A DNA stretch of 47,026 nt, taken from positions 1 to 47,026 of IMG/VR virus record IMGVR_UViG_3300021957_000066. One strand, 5' to 3'. This stretch comes from a virus. Below the pieces are notes generated by a model. That model had not been told where the DNA came from, did no database searches, and saw nothing but the letters and a program-made list of their open reading frames with translations. The position numbers were made by a program, and so were the translations under genes. This document shows, piece after piece, positions 31,196 through 40,302 of this stretch. The first letter of the stretch is position 1. Every line of letters starts with the position of its first letter.

Positions 31196-31639
31196 ATGGA
31201 CAAGCTCACTGCAAAACAAGAGAAGTTCTGTCAAGAATATATTATTGATCTAAATGCCACTAACGCAGCTATTAGAGCCGGATACTCGGTGAAAGCTGCA
31301 CATGTAACTTCATCAAGACTGCTAAGAAATGCTAAGGTGATGCACATAATTGCTAAAAAAAGGCAGGTTATTGCAGAAAAAACCGAGATTAATGCAGAGA
31401 ATATCCTCAACTCACTCATCCAGATAAGAGAGAAATGCCAAGAAGAAGATGATCGGGGTAAGATCGACTCGTCTGGAGCTCTTAAGGCAAACGAGCTCCT
31501 GGGCAAGCATATCGGTATGTTCACGCAAAAGATTGAAGCTTCTATAGTGGATGGCACCAAGAAAGCAGAGGTTAAGGCCATGTTCGACTCTATGTCCACT
31601 GAAGAGAAGATGCAATGGCTCAGCCGGAGGGACGCGTAA
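31196..31639 (+). CDS. terS: Terminase small subunit
   Basis: The 147-residue product has the Terminase_2 pattern: LTAKQEKFCQEYIIDLNATN, AAIRAGYS, and a second helix pair TSSRLLRNAKV, as in XtmA-like small terminases. These form rings that recognise pac/cos DNA. A long helical part and a short C-terminus follow. AAGGAA lies before ATG 31196. It opens the packaging/head operon and its stop overlaps the next start by one base. Confidence 0.85.
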   Translation: MDKLTAKQEKFCQEYIIDLNATNAAIRAGYSVKAAHVTSSRLLRNAKVMHIIAKKRQVIAEKTEINAENILNSLIQIREKCQEEDDRGKIDSSGALKANELLGKHIGMFTQKIEASIVDGTKKAEVKAMFDSMSTEEKMQWLSRRDA

Positions 31640-32037
31640 TGGATATCAAGCCACAAGTCGGGGATGTACTTAATGATTACGGTTGCGAATATGAGGTTTT
31701 CAAAGTTAATGGAAGTTCTCTACTGTTGGCTTCTTTCAAGCGATTAGGTGATAAGATCTCATATCAAGGTACACCATACTGGGAGACTAACGCACCTATT
31801 ATTGACACCCTTGTCATTACCCATCGCGACGGCAAGCCATACAAGCCAGAGCGAGTCTTTGAAGAAGGTTATACAACTATGTATGAGGCAATATTCAAAG
31901 GGGAGAGGACATGTGTTCATTATCTCGATGGATTCTTTTATATTCCCGCAACTTTTAGGAAATTCAAAGAATCTGACTTCGACTGGATAGGCGAGAAGCT
32001 GGACATAGACTGGCCGGAGGTGAAATCATGTTCATAA
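31639..32037 (+). CDS. Hypothetical protein after small terminase
   Basis: ATG 31639 overlaps the terminase stop as TAATG; the frame opens earlier at 31615. The 132-residue product begins MDIKPQVGDVLNDYGCEYEV and looks alpha/beta with many aromatic residues. No family recognised. GAGGTGA for the next gene sits in its 3' end. Confidence 0.58.
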   Translation: MDIKPQVGDVLNDYGCEYEVFKVNGSSLLLASFKRLGDKISYQGTPYWETNAPIIDTLVITHRDGKPYKPERVFEEGYTTMYEAIFKGERTCVHYLDGFFYIPATFRKFKESDFDWIGEKLDIDWPEVKSCS

Positions 32038-32258
32038 GCAACACAGCATCACTCGTTCAGCTCCACCTACTAGAAGGACTCAGCATGATTCGAGTAAATG
32101 AGTTCCACGACATGTTCGGGGACTTTGAATCTACTCGTCTACATCTACTTGCTTACCCTGGTGTTAAAGAGACTGACAATCCAAATATCCTATCACTCAA
32201 TGACTGTTACTCAGAGTCAGAAGGAGTCGAGATAGATTCATGGCAGGTGGTCGCGTGA
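32028..32258 (+). CDS. Small hypothetical protein in terminase locus
   Basis: The 76-residue acidic protein begins MFISNTASLVQLHLLEGLSM; GAGGTGA lies at the right distance from ATG 32028. It overlaps both neighbours (10 bases left, 4 bases right by GTGA). No family recognised. Confidence 0.55.
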   Translation: MFISNTASLVQLHLLEGLSMIRVNEFHDMFGDFESTRLHLLAYPGVKETDNPNILSLNDCYSESEGVEIDSWQVVA

Positions 32259-32566
32259 GTATGCCCACAGTAAAAACATGTCCAGTCATGGAAGCAGTCG
32301 CTAGAAGCATGTTCGGCATTCAGTCTGTACCGGTTAAGTATCAGCAAAGAATGATCAATAGAGCTGCGAAGGAAGCGAATAGAATCCATGAAGAGAAGAT
32401 CAAGGAGGTAATGGCCACTTTAGAGCGGAAGATCAAGGATAGAATGGAGTGGTATAAAAAACAACCAAGCTACGATCCAAGATACCCAAACACATATAGA
32501 GACTGCCATGACGAACTTAACGAAGTACTTGGAATGATAGGAGAAGGTCATGAAAATGATAGATGA
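32255..32566 (+). CDS. Small helical basic protein in terminase locus
   Basis: GTG 32255 overlaps the upstream stop (GTGA) and follows CAGGTGG; ATG 32240 and ATG 32261 are alternatives. The ~103-residue product contains VKTCPVMEAVARSMFGIQSV, then a long basic helix with many Lys/Arg (EEKIKEVMATLERKI). No family recognised; the helix may bind DNA or protein at the packaging site. Confidence 0.55.
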   Translation: MSMPTVKTCPVMEAVARSMFGIQSVPVKYQQRMINRAAKEANRIHEEKIKEVMATLERKIKDRMEWYKKQPSYDPRYPNTYRDCHDELNEVLGMIGEGHENDR

Positions 32567-32711
32567 TCATCGACAGCACTTTGCTCAACGCGAGAAGTTA
32601 GAGCCAGATCAAGCAAAGAGGAAGGAAGAGAAGTATCGAAGAGATAACAAGGAAGAGCTCGACAAATGGAATGTGTATATAGCTAGCTGCTCAAGGATTC
32701 TGCACTCATGA
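32550..32711 (+). CDS. 53-residue highly charged helical protein
   Basis: AGGAGAAGG precedes ATG 32550, inside the end of the previous gene. The product begins MKMIDDHRQHFAQREKLEPD and continues with a dense Lys/Glu/Arg helix. Coding density fits between the two neighbours. The 84 bases after it hold no clear gene, only a purine-rich ribosome region for the next gene. Confidence 0.5.
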   Translation: MKMIDDHRQHFAQREKLEPDQAKRKEEKYRRDNKEELDKWNVYIASCSRILHS

Positions 32712-32795
32712 ATAAACAGGAAGAAAAGAACTAATCAATAAGCAGGAATCGGAATTCGAGAATGCTTTTAATAAACAAAAAAAAGGAAGAATATC

Positions 32796-33080
32796 ATGAA
32801 ATACGGAAAAGATAATTTTGCAATCGCAAGCGGTGATGAACTAGTAGAACCGTCAACAGTATTCCCTCTATGGCAAGTCTCTGATGGTGATAAGACATTC
32901 ATTGAGAGCGACTGTCCTAGATTTATCACAAGCCAAGGTGATGGAACTATCACTATGGATGACTGGGCAACTCCACCAAACAACATCACTAGAAATGTAT
33001 CCAAAGGTCAGCCGATCGCATGTAGACCTAAGAAGATATATGCAGTTGGCACAGATGTTGATGTAATTCTGGAGTACTAA
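32796..33080 (+). CDS. Small structural-looking protein upstream of lectin-like gene
   Basis: The 94-residue product begins MKYGKDNFAIASGDELVEPS and is rich in Asp, Thr and Pro with a beta-like pattern. AAGGAAG precedes the ATG. Stop is one base before the next ATG. The composition resembles small capsid decoration or fibre-base proteins, but no family is recognised. Confidence 0.6.
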   Translation: MKYGKDNFAIASGDELVEPSTVFPLWQVSDGDKTFIESDCPRFITSQGDGTITMDDWATPPNNITRNVSKGQPIACRPKKIYAVGTDVDVILEY

Positions 33081-33081
33081 G

Positions 33082-34425
33082 ATGCTCTCAATTGGACCAC
33101 ACACTAGACCAATGGTCTTTTGGCTAAGGAATCTAGCCCGCTACTTTCACCGGCTTTCTTCTGGCGCAGGGATGTATTATGCAATCCCAGAGATCAGTCT
33201 GGATGGTGATTTTAAAGTAACTTTTAATGCTGAACCTACCGGTAGCGCAATTAGACCTCTTGGCGCTGCTGGAAATTTTTCTAATAATATTGAGCTGACT
33301 GCTAATTTATTAACTACTGATACGTCAGGTACAACATCCTCAGTATCGGGGACATTTAATATACAAGAGGATAAATATTCCTTATGGGAGATCGAGCGAG
33401 TAGGGACAGATATTACTTATAAGATAAATGGCTCTTTATTGGCGACTTCTACAGGTTCAACCGGATCTCTAGTTATTGACACAATTAATAATATCTCTGG
33501 TTTTTATGCTGATGGAATAATTGCAAATGCTAAAATATATGATAATGGCACTCTTGTTCTCGACATGCCCCTTGATGAATCCCTTATTGACTCCGCAGTT
33601 ATTCGCAATCGCGCGGCTACTTTGGGGGCTGAAATAATAAATGACACCCCTGCAAATTGGACTCCAACAAATGCAGATGTGACATTTCCGTCTGGAAGGA
33701 TACGCATAACGAATACAGCGAATTCTCAAGGTTCAGTTACTTTTGCACTAAATCAAAGTATAGGGGACACTATTTTAACTGGAGTATTCAACAAGACACA
33801 TTCAGGCCCAAATGGTGAAGCATGGGTTTCTAATCCATATCAAGGAGTAAGCGAAGATAGTTTAATGGTCACAACTGCGCTGACTAATACAGGATCATTG
33901 ACATTAAGATGTAATGGTACTTCTATAGGTGATTGGGTGGAATATGATTTACCTTCTGCTAAGAATGCCCCGGGCTACGGCATGGCTATCAATTCACCAG
34001 AAAGCAAGAAATTCAAACAAGTTGCTGATGGGTGGGAAGGTGAAGAGTTGATTGAAAACGCCAATTTCGATGATGATTCTTGGTGGACTACTGGAGCCTA
34101 CACAACTATACAGAATGGCAGAGCTGAGTTTGACGATACAGCCTTGGCGGGTTCTTCAGAGAATTATATATCAAGGTCTAACTTGCTGGAAGCAGGGTTG
34201 GTATATAGAAACAGACTCACCATGTCAAATTATGTTAATGGAGCCTTAAATCTCACGGCATTTGGAGCAGCTTTTCCAGATAATGTATTATCTAGTAACG
34301 GTGAGCACACAGTCACTGGATCCTCAGCAACCACTCTGCATAGGGTGCGAAGGAATGATTCTGGATCAACTAATATATTCAACCTTGATAACGTTTCCTG
34401 TAAAGAATTCTTGGAGAACGCATGA
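33082..34425 (+). CDS. LamG/concanavalin-like and CBM-like structural protein
   Basis: The 447-residue product reads as at least two beta-sandwich modules. Residues about 35-180 resemble a laminin-G/ConA-like fold (YSLWEIERVGTDITYKINGS, IANAKIYDNG, VLDMPLDESL). About 320-440 resemble a carbohydrate-binding module: ELIENANFDDDSWWTTG, NGRAEFDDTA, then YRNRLTMSNY. This pair is typical of phage adhesins that bind polysaccharide. It lies between the two terminase genes, not with the fibres. GGAG precedes the ATG and its stop overlaps the next start (ATGA). Family calls are by pattern only. Confidence 0.6.
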   Translation: MLSIGPHTRPMVFWLRNLARYFHRLSSGAGMYYAIPEISLDGDFKVTFNAEPTGSAIRPLGAAGNFSNNIELTANLLTTDTSGTTSSVSGTFNIQEDKYSLWEIERVGTDITYKINGSLLATSTGSTGSLVIDTINNISGFYADGIIANAKIYDNGTLVLDMPLDESLIDSAVIRNRAATLGAEIINDTPANWTPTNADVTFPSGRIRITNTANSQGSVTFALNQSIGDTILTGVFNKTHSGPNGEAWVSNPYQGVSEDSLMVTTALTNTGSLTLRCNGTSIGDWVEYDLPSAKNAPGYGMAINSPESKKFKQVADGWEGEELIENANFDDDSWWTTGAYTTIQNGRAEFDDTALAGSSENYISRSNLLEAGLVYRNRLTMSNYVNGALNLTAFGAAFPDNVLSSNGEHTVTGSSATTLHRVRRNDSGSTNIFNLDNVSCKEFLENA

Positions 34426-34874
34426 AACCCCGCATAATCGAAATACACAAACGGCCTGATACAATCGTTGAAGGATCAGGATATGAAAGGCAAATCAAGC
34501 GTTTTCCTCATGTTGCAAATCATGACAGGCGTGAAGGAATTGAAGAAGGCAATGATATTTTTGCTGAACATGATCCTCAAGCGGTCAATCCTATCAAAGT
34601 TCATGAAATGGAAATTGAAGAGGGTCAACTTCTAAGTGTGGTCGCAAAACTAATGCTTGCCGAAGACCGGAGCCGACCAATTCAAATGTTTCTTTCACAG
34701 CTGAATGAATTACACGCTTCTGATACTTGGCGGCTTTGGTGTTGCAAGTATGAAATTATTGAAGAGCTTCAAGCTGCTTACTTCAAAGTATTTGGTGTCG
34801 CTTTGGCTTACAGTGATTTAGAAACCTTAAAAACTCAAGTCAGAGAACAGTTAAAGGAGACATTGGCTAAATGA
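34422..34874 (+). CDS. Hypothetical protein preceding large terminase
   Basis: The 150-residue product begins MKPRIIEIHKRPDTIVEGSG. It has a basic N-terminus, an acidic middle (GIEEGNDIFAEHD) and a helical C-terminal half (LNELHASDTWRLWCCKYEII). It overlaps neighbours on both sides by ATGA, so it is expressed with the large terminase. No family recognised; a packaging accessory role is plausible. Confidence 0.55.
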   Translation: MKPRIIEIHKRPDTIVEGSGYERQIKRFPHVANHDRREGIEEGNDIFAEHDPQAVNPIKVHEMEIEEGQLLSVVAKLMLAEDRSRPIQMFLSQLNELHASDTWRLWCCKYEIIEELQAAYFKVFGVALAYSDLETLKTQVREQLKETLAK

Positions 34875-36355
34875 CAGCCAATCCGGACATAGATTATGAC
34901 GACCTCTGCAAGGCATCTTTAGCGAAAGATCATTTGCAGCAGTTCATGGAGTACAATTGGCTCAAGCCAAACACTCCTCTTATCGTGGGTAAACATACTC
35001 GCGAGATCTGTGCTCGGATTGACAAGGCTGTTAATGATTACAAGAACGGGATTAGTTCATACATTCATATCGTTGTTCCATTTCGACATGGTAAGAGTGA
35101 TATGAGCTCTCGTTATCTTCCGCCATTCTTTCTCGGTATGTTTCCAGACGATGAAGTGATTCAAGGTAGTTATGGAGCCAGTTTGTCGGAAGGTTTCTCC
35201 AAGGATGTAAAAAAGATCATGGAGTCGGAGAGTTACGGCAAGACTTTTGATACGAAGCTCGATACAAAGTCGAATAGTAGCTCTGAAAGACACATTCAAG
35301 ACCACGTTGGTAAATACTATGCCGTCGGAGCTGACGGTGGAGCTACTGGTAAAGGTGCAAATCTCTTAATTGTGGATGACTTCTTCAAGAACAGAGGCGA
35401 AGCTGACTCAGAAACAGTTAGAGCAAAGAGATGGGATTCATTCACTCAGGACTTTGTATCCAGATTAGCTCCAGTTCACATAGCTCTCGTTCTGAACACT
35501 CGTTGGCATGTTGGCGATATTTCCGGAAACATACTTAATAAGAACAATCCAGACCACAAGGATTATGATGAGGAGTTTCCAGTATTCGAGAATCTTCATT
35601 ATAAAGCTCGACAGGATGACGGTACTTATTTATTTCCAGAAAGATTTCCAGAATCATGGTACCGGAAGCAGTTTGCTATTCAAGGTAAGTATGGAGCAGC
35701 TGCACTTCTTCAAGGAGAGCCAACGCTGAAAGGCGGAAACATGTTTGCTATGGAAGGTCTTCGATACATCACAGAAGGACAACTTCCACTTGATTTGCTT
35801 TGGGTTCGCTTTTGGGACTTGGCCAGTACTGAGAAGGAACGAGATAAAGACGATCCAGACTGGACTACAGGAGTTCGTTGTGCATATCGCGAATACAAGG
35901 GCTTTCCCCAGTTTTTCATAAGTGCAGGATCCGGATGCCAGGAGGAAGCTCCTAAAAGAAACGCCATGATAAAGAGAGTCGCAGAGTCGGATGGTCCAAC
36001 AGTTTGGCAAGGAGTCGAATCTGTAGCCGGATATAAAGATACTTTCACCACAGTCAAATCAATACTGAGCGGAAAGTCGATCGTCCACAAGTGCCTAGTC
36101 TCGAAAGACAAGATAGTCAGAGCTTCTGTACTTGAGCCATTATTCGAGGCAGGAATGGTATTCATGGTCAAAGGATCTTGGAATGATGTCGTTTACGAGC
36201 AGTTAGAGCAATTTCCTGCATGTGTTCATGATGACTGGGTAGATGGTTGCTCGGGAGGTTATGAACTTGGAAAGAAAAGATACGAAGAGTCGAAGAAGTT
36301 AGCCGGAAGCTTAGGCAAAGGCGCTCAAAAAGGATGGAAGAATAATGGAAGTTAG
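34871..36355 (+). CDS. terL: Terminase large subunit
   Basis: The 494-residue product has an ATPase with Walker A VPFRHGKSD (69-77) and Walker B LLIVDDFF (Asp169, Asp170), followed by VLNTRWH (coupling motif). The RNase-H-like nuclease starts WDLAST with Asp316, continues with an E-containing GVESVAG, and ends with HDDWVDG (Asp454-455). This is the standard packaging motor with headful or site-specific nuclease. Start overlaps the upstream gene (ATGA). Three genes including a lectin-like one separate it from the small subunit. Confidence 0.92.
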   Translation: MTANPDIDYDDLCKASLAKDHLQQFMEYNWLKPNTPLIVGKHTREICARIDKAVNDYKNGISSYIHIVVPFRHGKSDMSSRYLPPFFLGMFPDDEVIQGSYGASLSEGFSKDVKKIMESESYGKTFDTKLDTKSNSSSERHIQDHVGKYYAVGADGGATGKGANLLIVDDFFKNRGEADSETVRAKRWDSFTQDFVSRLAPVHIALVLNTRWHVGDISGNILNKNNPDHKDYDEEFPVFENLHYKARQDDGTYLFPERFPESWYRKQFAIQGKYGAAALLQGEPTLKGGNMFAMEGLRYITEGQLPLDLLWVRFWDLASTEKERDKDDPDWTTGVRCAYREYKGFPQFFISAGSGCQEEAPKRNAMIKRVAESDGPTVWQGVESVAGYKDTFTTVKSILSGKSIVHKCLVSKDKIVRASVLEPLFEAGMVFMVKGSWNDVVYEQLEQFPACVHDDWVDGCSGGYELGKKRYEESKKLAGSLGKGAQKGWKNNGS

Positions 36356-36962
36356 ACCAAAGGCTGTCAAATGGGACGTGGACAACCGTTTATCCATACT
36401 GGTATTCGGTGAAAATGCTATTGCTCCAACCGGACGTTATCTGATGCGTGGGGGTATATGCTTTCCCATGATGACTGAAGCAGATGGACTTCAAGGTTTC
36501 GCGGTTATGTGTGGAATGAATTTAGAAAGCAAAAAGACTTACGTTTTTGAAGAGAAGTCTTTCAAGGTTATCGATCATGTAATTACAAATGGAGTACTGG
36601 AGCTCGAAGGATTATCTACTTGGTTTCCGGAGTTATGGCGCATCTACTTTGCCAATCACTTTTTTTATCGGCAGAACTACACTACGGCAAAAAAATACCG
36701 GACTAGAATTTATCGCTCCGATATGATCCAACCCAAACCGGCAATTATGCAAGTTGAATGGAAGGATGACGATCAAGCAATGCACACAATTTTCGAGAAG
36801 GATCTTTTGAATGAGCTTCTTTATGCTGAAGACGGAAGAGTCCACTTAGAAATGAAAATGTTTACGGCAGGTGATGACAGTAAAGAATTACCTGCACTCC
36901 ACGCTTTAAGCTGTGCTTTGAATGGCATGGACAGATATAGAATTGATTACGATATAAAATAG
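36345..36962 (+). CDS. Hypothetical protein between terminase and portal
   Basis: The 205-residue product begins MEVRPKAVKWDVDNRLSILV. It is mixed alpha/beta, with FPMMTEADGLQGFAVMC and a Tyr/Arg-rich part (YTTAKKYRTRIYRSD). It overlaps the terminase stop by 11 bases. Position between packaging and portal suggests a head assembly factor, but no family is recognised. Confidence 0.55.
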   Translation: MEVRPKAVKWDVDNRLSILVFGENAIAPTGRYLMRGGICFPMMTEADGLQGFAVMCGMNLESKKTYVFEEKSFKVIDHVITNGVLELEGLSTWFPELWRIYFANHFFYRQNYTTAKKYRTRIYRSDMIQPKPAIMQVEWKDDDQAMHTIFEKDLLNELLYAEDGRVHLEMKMFTAGDDSKELPALHALSCALNGMDRYRIDYDIK

Positions 36963-36970
36963 AGGTGAGT

Positions 36971-38926
36971 ATGAATACAAACGAAAATAAAACCGGCTTA
37001 GAGATGTATGTCTCAAAAGTATTTAAGGAATTCGAGACTGATAGAAAATGTCTTGAGTTAAAGTGGGAAGACAATATCAATGCTTTCAACAAGACTCTTG
37101 ATCAGAAGTTCAAGAAAGATGAGAAAGGTAAGTCTAAGAAGGATGACTGGAGAAGTAAGACTTTTATCGGAATTACCAAGCAAAAATGTATCTCTGCTCA
37201 TGCGATCATAATGGATACAATCATGCAAGGTGACAAGCTTCCTTATTTCCTTGATGAATCTGACGTTGCTTCACAGCAGATAGAGCAGATACCCAAAGAA
37301 GAGATGGAGGCTCAGACACAGCAGAAGGAGTTGATGACGGCCACGATAAACGAGCAGATGAAAGAATGCAGAGTTAGTGAAAAATTCTCTAAAAATGTAT
37401 TATCTGCTGCGATCTATGGCGAGACTTACGGAAAACAGACCGTTAAAACTATCAAGAAGTCTGGTTATGGATATGAGCCTCAAGAAGATGGTAGCGAAGT
37501 CTGGACCAAGCTTGTTGAAGAATATGACTATCCTAATTACGAAGATCTTTCTATATGGGATGTATTCAGAGACATTGAGGCAGATGACCTTCAGTCAGGT
37601 AGAGCTGTTATTCATAGACAAATGGTTTCTCCTTTTGATCTTCGCAAGATGAAAGGTGAATTTGTATTGAAGGATAAGATCAACTCGGTTATCTCGGAGC
37701 ACCAAGGCGATTATGATGAAGAAAACACAGCTTCATTAAGACCTGCTGAAAGAGAGATCAAGAATCGCAAGAAAAAAATTACCTTAATCGAGTATTGGGG
37801 AAGAGTTCCTTCAGAGCTCGCACAGCAATTTGAAGATGAATTGACTAAGACTCAGAAGAAAAAAGATTTCTCAGTCAAGCTCAATGATACTGTGGAAGTC
37901 AATGAGGAGGATGGTCGAGAAGTTGAAGTCATGATAAAAATGGCAAATCATCAAATTATCAGCTACGTCAAGACTGATGAAGGCGAAAGACCTTTTTATC
38001 GTTCTGTTTGGGAAGAGCCCATCGATGCTATTGGCGGAAATGGTATTGCTGATAACCTTATTGAGATCCAGAAGCTTCTTAATGGATCTGTTCGGAGCTT
38101 TGAAGATAACAAGAAGCTGACAGCGAATGCTATGTTTGCCGTTAAGCGTAGATTCCTGCTAGATCAACCGGACACATTTGTTCCAGGCAAAATGATTGAC
38201 CTGTCTGAAGAATGTGATGATGCGCGCCAAGCTATTCAACAATTAAACTTTGCGGACGTTGGCGAGTCGGCAGTCAGTATGATTAATCTTGCTCAGCAAT
38301 TTGCAGATGATGAGAGTTCCGTTCCAAGAGTCCAACAAGGTGCCGGAGGTTCTGGCCGTGAAACTGCATTCGAGTTATCACAGAGACTCGAGAAGTCGGG
38401 AAAATATCTCGCAAAAATTATCAAGAACTTTGATACTGGGATCATTCAGCCAGTTGTTGCAGCATTTCTCGACCACAATATGGACGATGAAGAAGCTGAA
38501 GGAAAAGGCAATTACAAAGTGGTCGCCAATGGATTCAGTAGTTTCCAGAGTCGCGTTACTCGTTTAGCCGGAATTCGTCAAGCTATTGAAATGATCAATG
38601 GAGATGAAGAGCTAAGTAAGAGCGTCAAACGTGAAGAGATGTACAAGGAGTTCACTGAATTGCTTGATATTGATACAGATCGTTGGTTCATGAATAAAGA
38701 AGACGAAGAAGCTAGAATCCAAGCCGAGCAAGAACAAGCAGAAGTAGAGCGTCAGGCTCAGCAGCTCAGTATGGATAAGTTACAGGCTGAGATTGATCTA
38801 GAAAAAGCTAAGAAGGAATCACTCATAGCAGAAACCAAGATGAAGGCTGAAGAGCTTAAGCTGAAAATGCTTGAAGAAGCCAACAAGTTAAAAGAAGGAA
38901 ATGCAGGTAGTGCGCAGAACTATTGA
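36971..38926 (+). CDS. Portal protein
   Basis: ATG 36971 is preferred with AGAGGTGAG upstream; GTG 36965 is in frame. The 651-residue product matches podovirus-type portals: an N-terminal helix with WEDNINAFNKTL, RSKTFIGITKQK, a crown/stem region around GNGIADNLIEIQKLLNGSVR, and a helical C-terminus with long Glu/Gln/Lys coiled coil (about 570-640). It follows terminase and precedes scaffold and capsid genes in the standard order. It would form the dodecameric DNA gate. Confidence 0.83.
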   Translation: MNTNENKTGLEMYVSKVFKEFETDRKCLELKWEDNINAFNKTLDQKFKKDEKGKSKKDDWRSKTFIGITKQKCISAHAIIMDTIMQGDKLPYFLDESDVASQQIEQIPKEEMEAQTQQKELMTATINEQMKECRVSEKFSKNVLSAAIYGETYGKQTVKTIKKSGYGYEPQEDGSEVWTKLVEEYDYPNYEDLSIWDVFRDIEADDLQSGRAVIHRQMVSPFDLRKMKGEFVLKDKINSVISEHQGDYDEENTASLRPAEREIKNRKKKITLIEYWGRVPSELAQQFEDELTKTQKKKDFSVKLNDTVEVNEEDGREVEVMIKMANHQIISYVKTDEGERPFYRSVWEEPIDAIGGNGIADNLIEIQKLLNGSVRSFEDNKKLTANAMFAVKRRFLLDQPDTFVPGKMIDLSEECDDARQAIQQLNFADVGESAVSMINLAQQFADDESSVPRVQQGAGGSGRETAFELSQRLEKSGKYLAKIIKNFDTGIIQPVVAAFLDHNMDDEEAEGKGNYKVVANGFSSFQSRVTRLAGIRQAIEMINGDEELSKSVKREEMYKEFTELLDIDTDRWFMNKEDEEARIQAEQEQAEVERQAQQLSMDKLQAEIDLEKAKKESLIAETKMKAEELKLKMLEEANKLKEGNAGSAQNY

Positions 38927-38982
38927 TAAAATCAATGATTTATTATAAAATAATATGAAATATCAATAACCAAGTGTATAAT
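38923..38982 (+). promoter_or_regulatory. Internal promoter region after the portal gene
   Basis: The 62-base gap contains the inverted repeat ATTGAT-AAA-ATCAAT (38922-38936), a TTGATA (38924-38929 approx.) with TAAAAT 17 bases on, and a perfect TATAAT at 38977-38982. The TATAAT ends 6 bases before the next ATG. It likely restarts late transcription for scaffold and capsid. Confidence 0.5.
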
Positions 38983-38988
38983 TAAAAT

Positions 38989-39243
38989 ATGAAGGCAATT
39001 GAATATCTAAACAGTTCTGAGTCAATAAGACATGTTGCTGACCTCACTTATAGCGAGGGAGGCAAGATCTTATTAGATGTTATTCAGAGCAAAAAGGAGC
39101 AAGCATTGAAAGATTCAATGATGAGTGCAAGCAAGGGTCAAAACCTTAAAGCGTTAAGATTGCTGACCGTTGCCAACTCCTGTAATGATATTCTCAAATT
39201 TATTAATGAAGCTACTAAAAAAATACAAGAGGTCGATGAATGA
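38989..39243 (+). CDS. Small helical protein before scaffold, possibly leaderless
   Basis: The 84-residue product begins MKAIEYLNSSESIRHVADLT and is helical and basic. No ribosome site is visible before the ATG; instead TATAAT (38977-38982) places the transcript start at or next to the A of ATG, so it may be leaderless. Its stop overlaps the scaffold start (ATGA). No family recognised. Confidence 0.58.
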   Translation: MKAIEYLNSSESIRHVADLTYSEGGKILLDVIQSKKEQALKDSMMSASKGQNLKALRLLTVANSCNDILKFINEATKKIQEVDE

Positions 39244-40145
39244 GTACTGTCGCAGATGAAGTTGGAGAAGAAGTATCGGATGAGTTTATTGGTGCATTTG
39301 AAACCGATGAAGTTGTCGAGGATGAAGGTACGGAGACTGATGTAGATTCAGAAAAAGCTGAAGATACGGAAGAGCCCGAAGATAAGCCTGACGATACAAA
39401 AGATTCTGACGAAGGCGACGATACTGATGAAGACAAAGGTGAAGCTGATGAAGGAGAAGAAGAAGGGGAACCCGAAGAAAAAGATAGTTCACCGGAACCT
39501 TCGGAAGCAGAAAAAGCACTTGAAAAGCGAGTTAAAGAGCTTGAGGCTGAAGTAGAAGCCAGTAAGAGCAAAGCTGAAGAGAAAGAAGATTCTCCAGAAG
39601 AGAAAGACGAAGAGCAGCCAGAGGTAAAGATTGCTTCTGTGGATGACATGGTTAGTGAATTCGACGAATCAACTCAAGCCGGACTCAAGGAGATCTTTAC
39701 AGACTTTCCAGAATTAAAGCTCGTTCTCGATAAGATCAATGAAAACGCTCAAGCAAAAGTTCCCGAAGCTCCTAAAAAGAATGAATCGGGAAAAGAAGCT
39801 CCATCTACTGAACAGTTAGAAGAAGGTCGTTTTTGGACATCTTTATTAAAAGAAAGACCTGATGCGAGCGATATATCATCTTCTAAAGAATTTGGTAAGT
39901 GGCTCGATGCTCAGTCAGCCGGAGTTCAAGCAATGGCCGGAAATCTTAATAAAGATGATGCTATTTCATTATTGGAAGCCTACGACGCTAGTCGTCAGAG
40001 AGCTGAAGAGAAGAAAGACGCTATCAAGCAGAAAAAAGAGCAAAAGAAGGAAATCAAGAAAGACCTCATTAGTGGCGACAAGAAAGCCGGTGATTCAAAA
40101 AAGAGTGGCGACTCTGATTTTGAAGACGCATTTAATGAAGCTTGA
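39240..40145 (+). CDS. Acidic scaffolding protein
   Basis: The 301-residue product has an extremely acidic first ~130 residues (Glu/Asp/Ser/Pro/Lys repeats). A helical middle follows (EAEKALEKRVKELEAEVEAS) and then a less acidic part with VDDMVSEFDESTQAGLKEIF. The C-terminus is basic (QKKEQKKEIKKDL), as needed to bind capsid protein. Position directly upstream of the major capsid gene fits scaffold. The Com-like gene begins inside its last codons. Confidence 0.78.
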   Translation: MSTVADEVGEEVSDEFIGAFETDEVVEDEGTETDVDSEKAEDTEEPEDKPDDTKDSDEGDDTDEDKGEADEGEEEGEPEEKDSSPEPSEAEKALEKRVKELEAEVEASKSKAEEKEDSPEEKDEEQPEVKIASVDDMVSEFDESTQAGLKEIFTDFPELKLVLDKINENAQAKVPEAPKKNESGKEAPSTEQLEEGRFWTSLLKERPDASDISSSKEFGKWLDAQSAGVQAMAGNLNKDDAISLLEAYDASRQRAEEKKDAIKQKKEQKKEIKKDLISGDKKAGDSKKSGDSDFEDAFNEA

Positions 40146-40302
40146 TGAAAACTTAATTGAGCTTAGGTGCTCAAATAAATACGAGAAGTTTAAAAGACCT
40201 TGTGGAAAGCTTTTAGCTAAAGCAAGTGGAATTGAAAAAGGCGCTGTTATCAAGCTTTATTGCAGAAAGTGCCAGAAAGATTCCAGAATAGAATTTCTCT
40301 AA
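40135..40302 (+). CDS. Com-like zinc-finger protein overlapping scaffold end
   Basis: ATG 40135 lies 10 bases before the scaffold stop in another frame. The 55-residue product has ELRCSNKYEKFKRPCGKLLA and LYCRKCQKDS: two Cys pairs in the order of phage Mu Com, a small zinc protein that controls translation of mom mRNA. Similar Com-like ORFs occur elsewhere in phages near other genes. Here its stop is inside a hairpin just before the capsid gene. Com-like call is by Cys pattern and GKLLAKA-type spacing. Confidence 0.65.
   Translation: MKLDENLIELRCSNKYEKFKRPCGKLLAKASGIEKGAVIKLYCRKCQKDSRIEFL

Noticed and set aside
7283-38939. 12-base match AAAATCAATGAT in two late gaps (7283-7294 and 38928-38939)
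   Set aside because: Many 12-base matches are expected by chance in an AT-rich 47-kb sequence, and no further copy was found at other late gaps.
39286-39649. Long - strand frames opposite the scaffold gene
   Set aside because: They are Ser- or Leu-rich mirror images of the Glu/Asp-rich scaffold codons.
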